Below, one piece after another: positions 39,135 to 50,672 of a DNA stretch of 64,000 nt; position 1 is the first letter of the stretch; each line of letters starts with the position of its first letter. Below the pieces are notes generated by a model. It searched no databases. It was not told the origin of the DNA and worked only from the letters and a program-made list of their open reading frames with translations. Both the position numbers and the translations under genes were made by a program. This DNA is from Perkinsus chesapeaki. Lineage: Eukaryota > Perkinsozoa > Perkinsida > Perkinsidae. The DNA is taken from positions 1-64,000 of the forward strand of contig JAAPAO010000071.1 of assembly GCA_013115145.1 (NCBI GenBank). Direction: 5' to 3'.

Positions 39135-39151
39135 GGGCGCGCGCTTTTTAC
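39135..39151 (+). promoter_or_regulatory. second copy of the 17-nt GC-box/T-run element
   Basis: GGGCGCGCGCTTTTTAC, identical to 31038-31054. It lies in the 370-nt gap between the divergent Q-rich gene (start 39054, minus) and the aldehyde dehydrogenase (start 39424, plus), in the same orientation as the latter. Confidence 0.45.
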
Positions 39152-39423
39152 ATTGGCCGGCGGCCGGGTGGGAGAGAAAGGGAGAAGGCCTGTGATGGTT
39201 GTTACAGGAAGCTGGATATCTTTAATATCTTCACCAATATACACATTACCATTCTGAGGGTTCATTTGATATGGGAAAGTCGGTATTACAGTTACCGAAT
39301 GACGCTGTGTCGAGGGAGACAGTTTTTGTGTCGGCCGCTGCTCTGCTACCAGTTTAGAGTCACAATAAGTGATGCCAGAGAGCTTATTGACAATTAGTTG
39401 ATTCTAACTGCTCCGCTTTCCTA

Positions 39424-41127
39424 ATGGCATTCGTTCCCGATCCCAAGATAGCCGAAAAGTGGCCTTTCTACCTCGCAGGCAAGCCCGTCTACGCCAACGG
39501 TGATCTCAACGTCACCGACAAATACACCGGTAACGTAGTTTGCCATGTTGCCCTGGCCCATGAGGCCGATATTGACAAAGCTATCGAGAAGGCACACTCT
39601 GCCGAGAAGAAGATGGCCCAGATGCCGGCCTATCAGCGAAAGGCAGTTCTGTTGCACTGCGTTGCCGAGTTCCGCAAGCGATTCGATGAGCTGGCATACT
39701 GCCTTTGCATCGAGGCCGGCAAGCCCATCGTCGATGCCAGAGGAGAGGTTAACCGTCTTATTGATACTTTCGAGATTGCTGCTGAGGAGTGCACTCGTAT
39801 GTATGGCGAATGGTCTACCATGGAGCTGTCTGACCGCAACCGTGGCCTACAGCAGATCTACAAGCGTGTGCCTAAGGGAACTATCTCAATGATTGCACCC
39901 TTCAATTTCCCCCTCAACTTGGCCGCCCATAAGATAGCTCCCGCCATTGCAGTTGGGTAAGTAATTGCCGCTGCACTTCATGTCGAATGTGTTCTCATTA
40001 GATGCCCCTTCGTATTGAAGCCAGCCAGTGCCACTCCTCTCGGCGCCCTCATCATCGGTGAGATCCTATCCAACTGCCCTGACTTCCCCAAGGAAGCCTT
40101 CTCCATCCTACCCTGCTCTAGGAACGGTCAGTTGCCGTTGATTCGGGCGATCATTGCATTTTTGTCGACTCAGGTGCCGACTTGTTCACCACTGACGAGC
40201 GTTTCAAGCTCCTATCCTTCACAGGGAGTCCTCAAGTTGGTTGGGACATGAAGGCCAGAGTAAGCTCTCGGCTGGTAACAATTGTTAAGATCCTTCCTAG
40301 GCTGGTAAGAAGCCCGTTGTGCTCGAGCTCGGCGGCAATGCTGCGTGCGTGGTTGACTCTATTCCACAAGAGGGTCTTGACTACCTTGTCAACCGCATTG
40401 CATTCGGTGCCTACTATCAATCCGGCCAGAGTTGCATCTCAACCCAGCGCCTTTACATCAGGGATACTATTTATGATGAGGCAAGAAAGGCCTTCTATAC
40501 CGCCCCAGCAGTTATAGTTTTATCAGGTGATGGAGGCTTTGACCAAAAAGGTTAAGTCATTGAAGATGGGTGACCCCAAGTTGGAGACTACCTTCGTCGG
40601 GCCTATGATTTCCGAGAAGGAAGCCAGTCGTCTCCATGGATGGATTGAGGAGGCCAAGCAGTTGAACTGCACTGTTCTCTGCGGTGGCGGCCGTCAAGGC
40701 TGCATGGTCGAGCCCACCCTACTAGCCGACGTCCCAATCGACGCCACTGCTTGGAGGGAGGAGGCGTTCGGACCCCTTCTGTGCGCTACCAAGTTCAGTG
40801 ACTTCAAGGATGTTATTGATGCCGTTAACGATTCCAAGTAGCTTGTTACTGTCCTCGTCGATGGTTTCAGTGTCGTGTGTTCTTAGGTACGGTATCCATG
40901 CCGGTATCTTCACCACCGACATGAACCGTGCGTTCTATGCCTGGGACAACCTCGAGGTCGGCGGTGTCGTCATCAATGATGTCCCCAGTATCCGTGTGGA
41001 TGCCGAGCCTTATGGTGGTGTGAAGGACTCTGGTATCGGCAAGGAAGGTGTTCGATACGCTATGGAAGATATGACCGAGATTCGCACGATGCTTATTAAG
41101 AATGTTGGCAGTGCTGATAAGATATAA
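39424..41127 (+). CDS. NAD(P)-dependent aldehyde dehydrogenase, 6 exons
   Basis: Exons: 39424-39956, 40002-40126, 40174-40259, 40301-40480, 40527-40837, 40887-41127, summing to 1476 nt (491 aa), normal ALDH length. Motifs: [18 protein letters not shown] (with the catalytic-site Asn), CPFVLKPAS (cofactor Lys), [12 protein letters not shown] (Rossmann glycine), [10 protein letters not shown] (general-base Glu), [12 protein letters not shown] (nucleophile Cys) and REEAFGPLL (cofactor Glu). There is no presequence, so it is probably cytosolic. The family includes GAPN, lactaldehyde and semialdehyde dehydrogenases; the substrate is not assignable. The intron 40481-40526 uses a GC donor (GCAAGA). 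Confidence 0.94.
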
Positions 41128-41750
41128 ATCTCACTAAATGAGTTCACTTATGAGTTTTGCTCGAGGTTCGTCTGCATTTGCCAGTGAACGGTGAATGTTG
41201 CTAATGTATAGCCCTTGCCGTTTCTATATTTTAACAGAGTCGAGTTGGTAGTGTAAGCGCGAAGAGGATGGACTACTCCTCCTGTTTGGGCCCGACCAAT
41301 CAGGTATATAGAGCTCGGCTGATCCCCTCGCCCATTCCGTCCGGTACCCGAGTTACCATAATCTCACCGATCGTCGCTGTGGTCGGATTATGAGATACGC
41401 GGGAAAACTCAGTCTATAAAATGACCACTAATTGACGCACGTGTTGAACATCCGACAGGTGGGGGTGATAATTGGTGTAACTTGTTCCTCCTAGTAACTC
41501 AACAAAATGAGTAACACACTCATTGGCTGATGTTGATATGAAATGCTATGAATTAGATGCTGTATCACGGCCGGGGTAGGGGTATCCAATCATGAGTCCC
41601 AAGTCTTGTTATCGTACTTGTTACCTAATAATAGAACTAGCAGACGCACTAGAATCAGCGCACGAGACATCGGTGGTTCGATCACCTCTCAAAGCACATC
41701 CTCGTCGAGTCCGTAGTTATGGACTGATGAGTGGTCAAGTAGAGGTGATT
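41128..41750. other. intergenic, no gene seen
   Basis: About 620 nt after the aldehyde dehydrogenase stop. No coding pattern, repeat or RNA fold was recognised. Confidence 0.5.
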
Positions 41751-43964
41751 TCACAATTGAATTGAAAGCAAGACGAACAGCAATCTTATCTTACGAAATC
41801 TCACCGGGGATTGGTATCTCCGCAGTGGCACGCTCTGGGTGATCTGCAATGGCGCCGGCCTGCTAGCCAAGCCTGTAGGTGGTGTGAAGGCGTATGTTGG
41901 CGCTTGCGGTGCTATAGGGCTGAACAAACGATACTGCGGGAAGAGGACGGGTGGGGTCATCGTTGTGAAATTAGACTGGAGAGTCTGTGACTGAAAGGGC
42001 ATACGAGTTAACATCATCACATCTTAACTGGCTTACTCGGACCGCGCGTGTTGGCGGAGTGATCCATCTACGGATAACTACATTTGATCGTTGTGATCCA
42101 CCAAGACTGACCAAGAGATGCAACGTGAGAACTATCCAGGCTTACTCAGTGTAGGCCGATTGCCTTGCCTCTTCAGCTGCCGCTTTAACAACTTGTCCGA
42201 CTGGTTGTGATTTACTCTGATCTGTAGTAGTTCTACGAACATTGACTTGCCGCGCCTGCCAGAAGTCAATGGGTGGCCCTGTCGCATCACCAACTCCTCA
42301 CTTCACTGTCTGATTTGTTGTCGTTCTCCGCTGCAGTATCCACATGTTTCATCTCCGGTGTACTTGGCGGTAATAGAGTTGATTGAATAGGCTTGTCGGG
42401 CTTAACAACATCACATGCTCAGAATCGTTCCCGATCTAACCCACTGAAGGTTTCTCATTCGGCACCTCCTCTTCTTCACTATCATTATGGATATCACTGT
42501 CACTGTCATCCCTATCCTCATCATTTAGTCGTACAATCCGATGCCCAGTCGCCCCAGGAGTCCTCAACATGCCCCAAGTAGTGATGGGACCTCCAGAGCC
42601 TAACGCACACTGTTAGCCAAGGCTAACAGCAGTAGCAAACCCTACTGGTTGAGCTTATTCTTCCAGCAGTTCTCTGCCTCCTTCTTGCTGGACTGAGCCA
42701 AGGCACACCACCAGTACCAGCTCCCATGTCCAAGGCATGTACTGGACGGAACATGTCACCGGGTAACTCTAGAGCAGTCGAATCTTCAGGCTCCTGAAAG
42801 TATCAGAAATGACGTTATTAACCACCCGTTTTACAATGTATTTAATAGCACTATATAGTATAAAATGGATATATAATACACCCCGGCTACTAGTGTAGTG
42901 TTTACTAATGAGTAAGGTATTGGTGTATTAATGTGCAGTAACATAATCATACTTATGTTATACAAAGCGGTGATTATTATATAAGGTAACATCATAGAAC
43001 AGTTAGATGTTGCATACCCTTTCGGCCTCAACTTCATCGTGACATTCTTTCAAAGCATCGCCTGGGTTGACCCCGAGGCCTTCATCAGAAAGGCGGCTCT
43101 GAATAGCAAAGTGGAATACCTCATATGCGGCAAATCATATGTCACCTCTCTGAATCGTCCAGTGGTAGATTTACCCAAAGATTGGCTGAACGATAGTGGC
43201 GATGATCTGCTGGACAATCGAGTTGATAACTCCTCTGAAAGGGGGATGTGAGGAGGAGAGTATTATTGTCAATATTCACTATCACTGCTGATCACTGGTC
43301 AGACAGAGATAGTCTACCGCAAAGCATAAAAGACAGACATCTCGTGTCGCTTGAGAATGTTGGTGTATCTCATAACGGCAACCCGTACTGTCCAGAACAG
43401 ACTGTGTTATTAAATCTTCACTATTAATGGGGCATTGCTTCAGTACTGATATTACGAGACTCAACGAAGCGTTGCTGTGCAGCTTAGGACTTCAGCGTGA
43501 GAAATAAACTGTAATCGAATGACCTCATCAAAAACTAAACGACCACACGACAACTTAACAGTCTATAATACCGTCGGTTAACAATGTGAAAAGTGCCAAT
43601 GTCAACACCGATAAAGATACCATACCTATCATCAGTTTCACTTCCCTCAACTTGTATCAACATACTCGATCACTTCAATGCTTTGTCTCTCTATTTCCAT
43701 AATAATGTTACGTTCTAGCTTGGCGAGATCGTTTTTATCTGGTTACGCTTTACCATCAGCAACAATGCAGTGCTGACCTATCCCATAAGATTGCCGTCTT
43801 GGCCTGGCAGTAGGGAGGACAGTCTCTCTAAGTCTATTGGATGGTAACGGTGAGAAGTTCTCAAGGTCAGATTCCCTGGCATCATGCCAAGAGCTCGGCG
43901 GGCTTGTACTGAACTCAGAAGCCACTTTGCCAAATACTTCCCTTCTGTGACGTATAGCGCTCAT
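41751..43964 (-). CDS. unrecognised Pro/Ser/acid-rich protein, exons partly resolved
   Basis: Start ATG at 43964 (MSAIRHRREVFGKVASEFS). The first intron is 43705-43743; the second exon has EIERQSIEVIEYVDTS. Exon 43445-43318 joins in phase (LKQCPINSEDLITQSVLDS) and the next begins at about 43235 (YQLDCPADHRHYRSANLW). Further coding-like pieces are at 42794-42655 (DSTALELPGDMFRPVHALD), 42580-42450 (acidic, DIHNDSEEEEVPNEK), 42405-42300 (PIQSTLLPPSTPEMKH) and 42270-42150 (AAEEARQSAYTE). The region 42020-41790 is Pro/Gln rich. The middle introns were not all closed, so this may be two genes. No family is recognised. A plus-strand frame at 43039-43251 competes with part of it. Confidence 0.4.
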
Positions 43965-44748
43965 TTCAGTTGTATAATAATATACACTGAAAAATATTAA
44001 TATAGAGATGGTGTGATAATTTACATATATAATAGTACAAGAGTATAATAATAATATTAGTTAGCTCTGATTGACACCTTATTAGTCTCATACTATAATT
44101 AAGTAATAAAGTCCTACTAGTCAAGAACCTGAAGCACAGTGCTTAAACGACGAAAAGCGTTTCAAAACCAAAACGAAACCGATACGCGAGACTTTCTGAA
44201 CGAAGCTTCGATAACACTTCGACAAACACGTGAAAGATAAACAAACATCGTGAACGAATTAGTCCGGACTCAGGAGAAGTCGCTTCGGTCATGTCTCATG
44301 TGGACCAAGCGAGGCAAATCTCGTACGCGCATAGATATTAAGTGCCCGCCTTTGAATTTTTGATGACTGATGCCTACAATCTGCGGTACATTGATTGGAG
44401 TTCATCCAAACTCATCGCAGCGGGTAGATTTACAGGTTCCTCTGCGACTTAAGTTATTCGATATTGGAATAGTTTCTGTGATTCTCATATGGACAATCTC
44501 ACGGCATAATGCTTGGGAATAGACTGCGGGTTTGTGGAGCTCATCGTCAATATGAATGATGACGTGATATTAAGTTTTAAGTATTTATTATTATGAGTTC
44601 GTACTGGTCATAGTTCCCCTCGTTTCACTGTATAATAACCTTCCTGTCTTACTAGTAGCTTATTGACTATAACAACACAGTGCCATTCAGTTAAGGAACA
44701 TCAATAGTAGCAATAGTACCATTATCGAATACACCATTAACATGACTA
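43965..44748. other. A+T-rich intergenic region
   Basis: About 780 nt, strongly A+T-rich around 43980-44110 (TAATAATATTAGTT type). No coding pattern was seen. It lies upstream of the 41.7-44.0 kb gene and downstream of the coiled-coil gene that ends at 44749. Confidence 0.55.
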
Positions 44749-46174
44749 TCACTTAGTAGGGCTATTATCAGTATAAACACCCAGGCGTCTAGGTGGCGGA
44801 CCAAACTTCGCTCCGCCGTATCCAAATGCACCTTTTTGCGTCGTTTCATGCCCCGAAGGTTTCTTCACCGACGTCGAGAATTTCTGACACTCTTGTGTGA
44901 CCTAAAACAATATGTCGTCGAATCGGGGAAATCTGCCAAGGCACCTTTTTCGCTATGAAATTTGACTTTGCATCCAGCGCCTTCACAGACGTGTTGTAAT
45001 TACGCCGTGCCAGCTCCACCATCCGTTCCCCTCGACGCGCCACGGCTTCGATATCAGCCATATGCCTTTTAGCCAGGAGACTGCCAAACGCAATTCTCCC
45101 ACGGAAGACATTTTCCCACTACCGTTTGTTGACCGCGAATTGATGCTGCCGTTTCCGTACACAATCCTCGAACTCCCTTTGCCGTAACGACTCAGCCTGC
45201 ACCCGACATCTGAAATGCCCCATGCACTCCCATCTCTGTAGCGTACGAACCCTACTGTTCCGCCCCGTCGAAGTCGCCTATCATCGCCAGGCGTTGTTCA
45301 GTCTTCATTAGATTCCTCAGCGATGAGCTCCATGTGTGTGGTGGCGCCTCTACCTCATTGGCGTAGGCTTCTTCCAGCTCTGTGAGTTCCCGTCTGGAAG
45401 GCAATGCTACCACGGCAGGCCCTTGTTCAGGCCTACTCGTGTTGGGCAACTAAACGGTCCTTGGTAGCTGTGATTAGCTGGTCTATCCTGTGCCGCTCCT
45501 CCATGAACCTAACAACGGTAATACGCCATTTCCCGCGAGAGTGTCGACTTTGCCGAAATCAGTCTTTCAAGTCCAGTCTGATACAACTATGCTTCGGTAG
45601 AGTACATATTATATACTCTAAATAATAGTGTATTATACAATAAACCCCAGCGTTTCATCACCATGCCCCTATTACCGTGTCTCGAACCTCTCCCTCATTG
45701 CCTGCCATGATTCCGTCAATTGTTCCTGCTTTACTGCCGCCAGGTGTTCCACACGTTTCTCTATCATCTTATCATATTCCTCCCTAGCAGTCTTCAGCCG
45801 TTCTAAATACCCCCTATTAACATTACCACTAGTCCACCTTACTCCGCAAGGCCCCTGCTTTCCTGTACCGTCCCTGTGTGGTGGCCTCAGTCATTTCCGA
45901 TCCCAGTTTTATTATTTCATCTTGCTTCTGTAAAAGAGCACTATTATAGACCTCAGCGCTTAGGCTGCTCGTTGATGGAGTACCAGGATCTGTAATATTT
46001 TCATACCGTACTTTCCTCAAATCATCCTTACCTCTGGATGGCAAAGCCTGCCTCGCTACCACAACAGGGCTTGCATATTTCCTGTCTGTTAAGGTAACCA
46101 CCTTATTAAGAATGACTATAAGCGGTGAGTGATAGTATTACTTCATTATCTGTCAGCCCTCCTTGAGCTGACAT
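44749..46174 (-). CDS. coiled-coil protein, probably cytoskeletal or flagellar, 8 exons
   Basis: Exons: 46174-46142, 46101-45843, 45802-45676, 45508-45437, 45393-45256, 45209-45123, 45080-44945, 44901-44749. They sum to 1005 nt (334 aa), all in phase. Most of it is charged helix: ALLQKQDEIIKLGSEMTEA, YDKMIEKRVEHLAAVKQEQ, FMEERHRIDQLITATKDRL, LMKTEQRLAMIGDFDGAEQ, ESLRQREFEDCVRKRQHQF. The piece LAMIGDFDGAEQ resembles UvrB/C-type helical motifs found in protist cytoskeletal proteins. The C-terminus is a distinctive Gly/Pro/Phe tail (GAFGYGGAKFGPPPRRLG). No named family is recognised. The complete phase chain makes the gene model strong even though the function is open. Confidence 0.75.
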
Positions 46175-46800
46175 TGTGAGTGACGAATTCAGCTTCAGCA
46201 CTTTGTTTAGTGAATATCTTGCTAGACTTGCTAAGTCTTGCATTTCCTTAACGATTCTTTTCGAGTGCGCAATCTATACTATAAAGTCTCTCAAGATTGC
46301 CCTCGCTCATCCTGGTGGGGGCGACGTGTTCCGAATGTCGTTCATCAACCATATTGCGTTAAGTTGCTTTCCTTCGGAGGAGTAGAGTTCAACTTGGGGT
46401 GGAGCAAGATGGCGCAACTAACCCAGAGCATTACCGTGAAGCTTATTTTTGAAACCCTGTCCGATATATCGGCTCTATAGTATATCAATCTTGATACTGG
46501 GCAGCCTTCCTTTAGATCTTAACGACCTGAAGTAGAACTGTGATGCCAAGTGAGGTAACAGCGTCACGCCATGCGTCCCTTCAATAAAGCACTTAGCACT
46601 ATAACCATTCCACGTCAAAGCTCATCCTTCTTTTCGAAGATAAGGGATATTTTGCTTCAAGTAACCATACATTTGTGCGACGCTTGAACCACTCACGGTG
46701 ACCACTGGATTAGCTTTATCACTTGAAGTTCACCAAAATTGCCAAGATCAAGTTGATCTTATCAGTTTTCCTGGCTCATATGGCCGCCTCACCTGCACCT
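46175..46800. other. divergent intergenic region before the membrane receptor gene
   Basis: About 630 nt between the start of the coiled-coil gene (minus) and the start of the receptor-like gene (plus). Open frames at 46176-46480 overlap in different phases and show no motif. It must hold two promoters; no shared element was spotted. Confidence 0.5.
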
Positions 46801-49800
46801 ATGCGTTGGGCAATCTTCATGCTAGTAGCAACACTGGTGTATGGTCAATGGGATCAATGCAATGACCCTTTTAATGGATTTAACAAGTCTCGACAATTCG
46901 ACTATTTCCCGTCAAGTGTATCTTACTTTTCCGACCACTCCACAACCATCAGGAACTACCAGTCTTATAAGTAGACGACCTCCTCACAGATTTAACGACC
47001 TTCTTTTGTAGGTATTATTCCACTCTAGAACTCCTATCAGAACCATCAGTATGGGTTAAAGTCCTTCTCGTCCGATGTGGCACCGAGGACCCCTCTGTGC
47101 AAGACCCTGGCAGCTTCAGAGACTACATACGTGTAGCTACACCGGTGAAAGAGCTTGGACTCACGGAGACGTTGATGGTGAGAGCGGGATTGATTCCTTA
47201 TGAGCGTTCTTCTAGGTTGGTCTGCTTGACAAAGGCATCGGTAAACTGGCCCGTGTGGCTGCCTATCTGAACAAGGAGGATCTTAACCTCCCGGCAGAGC
47301 CCCAGCTCATCGCCAGGCTCCCCCAGGTATACGGTACAATGTCAACTTCGCAATATATGCCTCCAGATCCAAACCTGGCAATGCGATGCGACTCTTCCCG
47401 AGGCTGAATGTGTTAAGGAATCTGGTTGTTCCTTCATCGGTGGTAAGTGCTCTGGGGCATATGGTGGCCCTAATAACGCCACCAAGCTCAACGAACTCAA
47501 TGTAACATGAACCCACTGCTCGGCTATGATTGTTTGCCTCAGTTATCTGCTATCATCGTCTCCTCCGGGTCGGTCGATGCCTATAAGGCTGTCACCCCGA
47601 CCCCTGTACTGCCCTTCAGCGAGAGGTTCGAAGGTAGTCCCTTAGGGAGGCTCACATGGCTGCTGTTCATGGGCCTTCTAACTGATGCTGTAGGGCTCTC
47701 ACCACTTCTACTATCACCACCTCTTGGTTCAGTATAGCGCCGCCTCCTCCCACTTTTTAAGCACTCGGTCCAGCTACATGCAAGTTGCCGCTCTTGCGGC
47801 TAGGTCAGCTTATAAGCCATCAGTGTGGATGGGTACGGCATTTCCAGGATATGATTGGTAACATATGCGGTATAGCAAATCAACGGTATCGATTTTTTCT
47901 AGGTACTTTCCCAAGCCAGATTCGTATGTAGCCAAGATGATGGATGATGCCCATGTCTACTACATGTTCTCTCCGAGTAACGCTCGTGCGCTGGCTCAAC
48001 CATTGCAGACTCTGGGGCATTCCGGACAGGTAAGCAGCATGGTCTCATAGTTACTACCTTGAGTAGAGGGGAAATATGTTAATTAACTATACTATTATAT
48101 AATTAATGATATTAATTATAATGATTTGTTTTATTTATCGTTACCTCGAAGAAGTTATCGGATATTAGCTCACGTGTTGTAACGTCGTCAAATTGGTGAT
48201 AAAACAAGGCAGATTTCCACACAGATTGTCCGCGCTTTTTTACATACAAGAACGGTTGGAACCATTGTGCGCCTAGGTATTCGTCGGCTGCCTTTTTAAG
48301 GGGACTTTCATAATGTGAATTATCTCACCGAAGTATCTCAATAACGATTTTTCCTGAAGGATTGGAATTGGCTCTAACATCCTCTATTGACTAATGCCAG
48401 GTTAATAACACTCCAGAGGCTCTAGAAGGACCCGGTAATACTGCGGTATATGCCCAAGGTGCCGAGTACTACCTACCCAGAGCTGGATTGACTGAAAATA
48501 AGGTAAGCCGATTAACCGGAGAGTCCTAACGCTCCTGGTAGGTTTCCGAAGTCGTTGCCCGGAATACAGCGATAGATCTTAAAACGTGGCGTGGCGTGAA
48601 GTGCAGTGGTGGGCTTATTGACTATAATAAAGGCGGCTTCCCCAACCCTGTGTTCTACGATGGCATTGTCAATCCGGACCTACTGCTCAAGGATGTGGTC
48701 TATCTTACACATCCAGATCTCAGAGGTACTGACTGCTGCTAAGTGATGGTGGACTAGGTACGCTCTGGTGCCAGGTGCTATGGACTATGACACTGTCTAT
48801 TATATGGCATACGAGCAGGACATGGCTGAGCTTCAGTGCCCAGTACCAAACCGTATTCCTGTTGTTCCACCCGAGAGCGGCAAGACTATGATTGTGTCCG
48901 TCTATAAGGTAGTGAGGGTTATCACATATAAGAAGCCTACCCTTCGAAATGTAATAGTACTGCTGCTGTTAAAGGTTAACAAGCTAACCTTATAAATGAT
49001 AACTTCTACTTTGCATTCTGAAGCTTATGGCCAGGGGTATAATTTTTCACAAATCTTTTGTACTTGGTAGACATTCTGAAGGTGAGGGAGAATATGAAGT
49101 TTTAGTAAGGGAACGTGGGCAGTACCTTCGTAGAAAGTATGAGGTGTGGCGCCGCGATGCAAATGTGGTTAAGTTAGTAACTCTGCAATTGTGCTGGAGT
49201 GAGCTGGCGTCATCTTCTCGAGTACTAAGATATCTCTATGTTCACCTCTTTAGATCACTGGTATACGAAGGCAACTTATAGATATAGGCCTATATGAGCC
49301 CTCAGCACCGGGCAAAGTATCCCTCTATGAGGAGCTTAAGGGGAAACTGAAGGCGGAGGAGCTCAACTTGGGCTTTGCAGCAGACGCCTTCACAGGGACT
49401 GGTCGACGATTAGCTGATGATAATGCTGATTTATTCCTCAAAGTTGTTACTTTGGTAATAAACCACTGTTCTTGGGAAAGTACTCCCTCGCGTTCACCAT
49501 CATTGTTCCGAGTAAACATCACAAAAAGTGTGTCTCCTATCCCCGTTCAATATATTAATTTTGCAACTCTGTCTCCTACTCGGAGCTCATTTGATGTAGG
49601 TTGCTGACAATGACGCCTCGGAGGGTTTCAAGTTCGCATCGGGTGCAGCTGCTGCCTCGATAACATCCTGGCTCAACGGTCAATCTAATGAGGGTGGCTC
49701 CCCCACTGCTCAACTTGATGGTGAACCGTTAGTCTACGGGAGAGGTACTCTACTACCTGTCACCACCACTAGACTACCAATTGCTCCATATTCAATTTCA

Positions 49801-50104
49801 GGTCCGTCTGATGGAGGCAGTGATGGTCTCTCGGCTGGTGCAATAGTTGGTATCACCCTGGGATCAGTAGTAGTATTTCTCCTACTAGTATTCCTAGCAT
49901 ATCTAATATATAGAAGGTAACCCTTTTCCTCCAAGAGCTAACCGTTGCAGCTCTATCAGGTATCGCAAGAGAAATGAAGAAGAGCAGCGTCTTCGTGAAT
50001 GCCCTCAAGAAGCCGATGTCGAGAATCCCTCAGTAATTGGAGTGTCTAAGGCCGCCGAGGGCTCCTCCAGTCCCGCAGCATCAGCGGGACTCGTCGTACA
50101 GTGA
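46801..50104 (+). CDS. type I membrane protein with a periplasmic-binding-protein-like ectodomain, 13 exons
   Basis: Exons: 46801-46970, 47012-47177, 47216-47326, 47367-47501, 47543-47689, 47733-47857, 47903-48029, 48401-48502, 48542-48725, 48775-48908, 49254-49454, 49600-49916, 49960-50104. They sum to 2064 nt (687 aa). There is a signal peptide (MRWAIFMLVATLVYGQ) and a large ectodomain. One membrane span follows (AIVGITLGSVVVFLLLVFL) with a basic stop-transfer (YRRYRKR) and a short Glu/Ser tail. The ectodomain phrases AIIVSSGSVDAYKAV, PVLPFSERFEGSPLGR, SYMQVAALAARSAYKPSVWM and DSYVAKMMDDAHVYYM recall class III (helical-backbone) binding proteins for iron-siderophore or cobalamin, in the same order. 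A surface receptor for a metal or cofactor is my inference. Confidence 0.75.
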
Positions 50105-50672
50105 CGTTGATCGATCTGATGTTCTTGGTTTGTAGGGAAAAGTATCTTTTTTATTATTTGATGTCATCAGTTGTAGTAGTTATGTGAGTACTACTTCCAG
50201 CGAGTCTTTGGCGATTTGTGTTGCACCAGTTCAACGTATTTGACCTCAAACGTGCGGCGTCTCGTTAACATTATCGTAAGTAATGAGCTTCCTGATAATA
50301 TCCTCAGAATGAGAACTCAGCTTTCAATCGATATGATGTATTTACTCAACACACTGTGGTGTTTTTCTGACGAAAATTCTTGTGAAATTTCACAAAAAAA
50401 TCTGGTGAAGGGCAGTGTTGAGCACAGTGTATATGGATGTACTTGCTTCAGCCCCGAAGGGTTGGATGTGGGCCTGGAAAGGGATCTTCTCTTAGGTGGC
50501 GCTGATGCTTGTTTGTTATGCACATCCGAGAGGTCACCATTTCTCGAGACCGTCTCCGGTGGGGATGTTCATTTCCATACGTCACTTTGTAGCAGTGCGA
50601 GGATCGGGTGTAAGTTTGAAATAATAGGAATTAGCGCATTAACTTGACCAGAACACGGTTCCTAAGAGCCAG
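50105..50672. other. intergenic, no supported gene
   Basis: A 143-codon frame at 50216-50647 has no recognisable motif, starts from a non-ATG codon and has an antisense partner. It is not supported as a gene. Confidence 0.5.

Noticed and set aside
50216-50647. 143-codon frame upstream of the SRP54-like gene
   Set aside because: No motif, starts from a non-ATG codon, overlaps an antisense frame and is not linked to the next gene by splicing.
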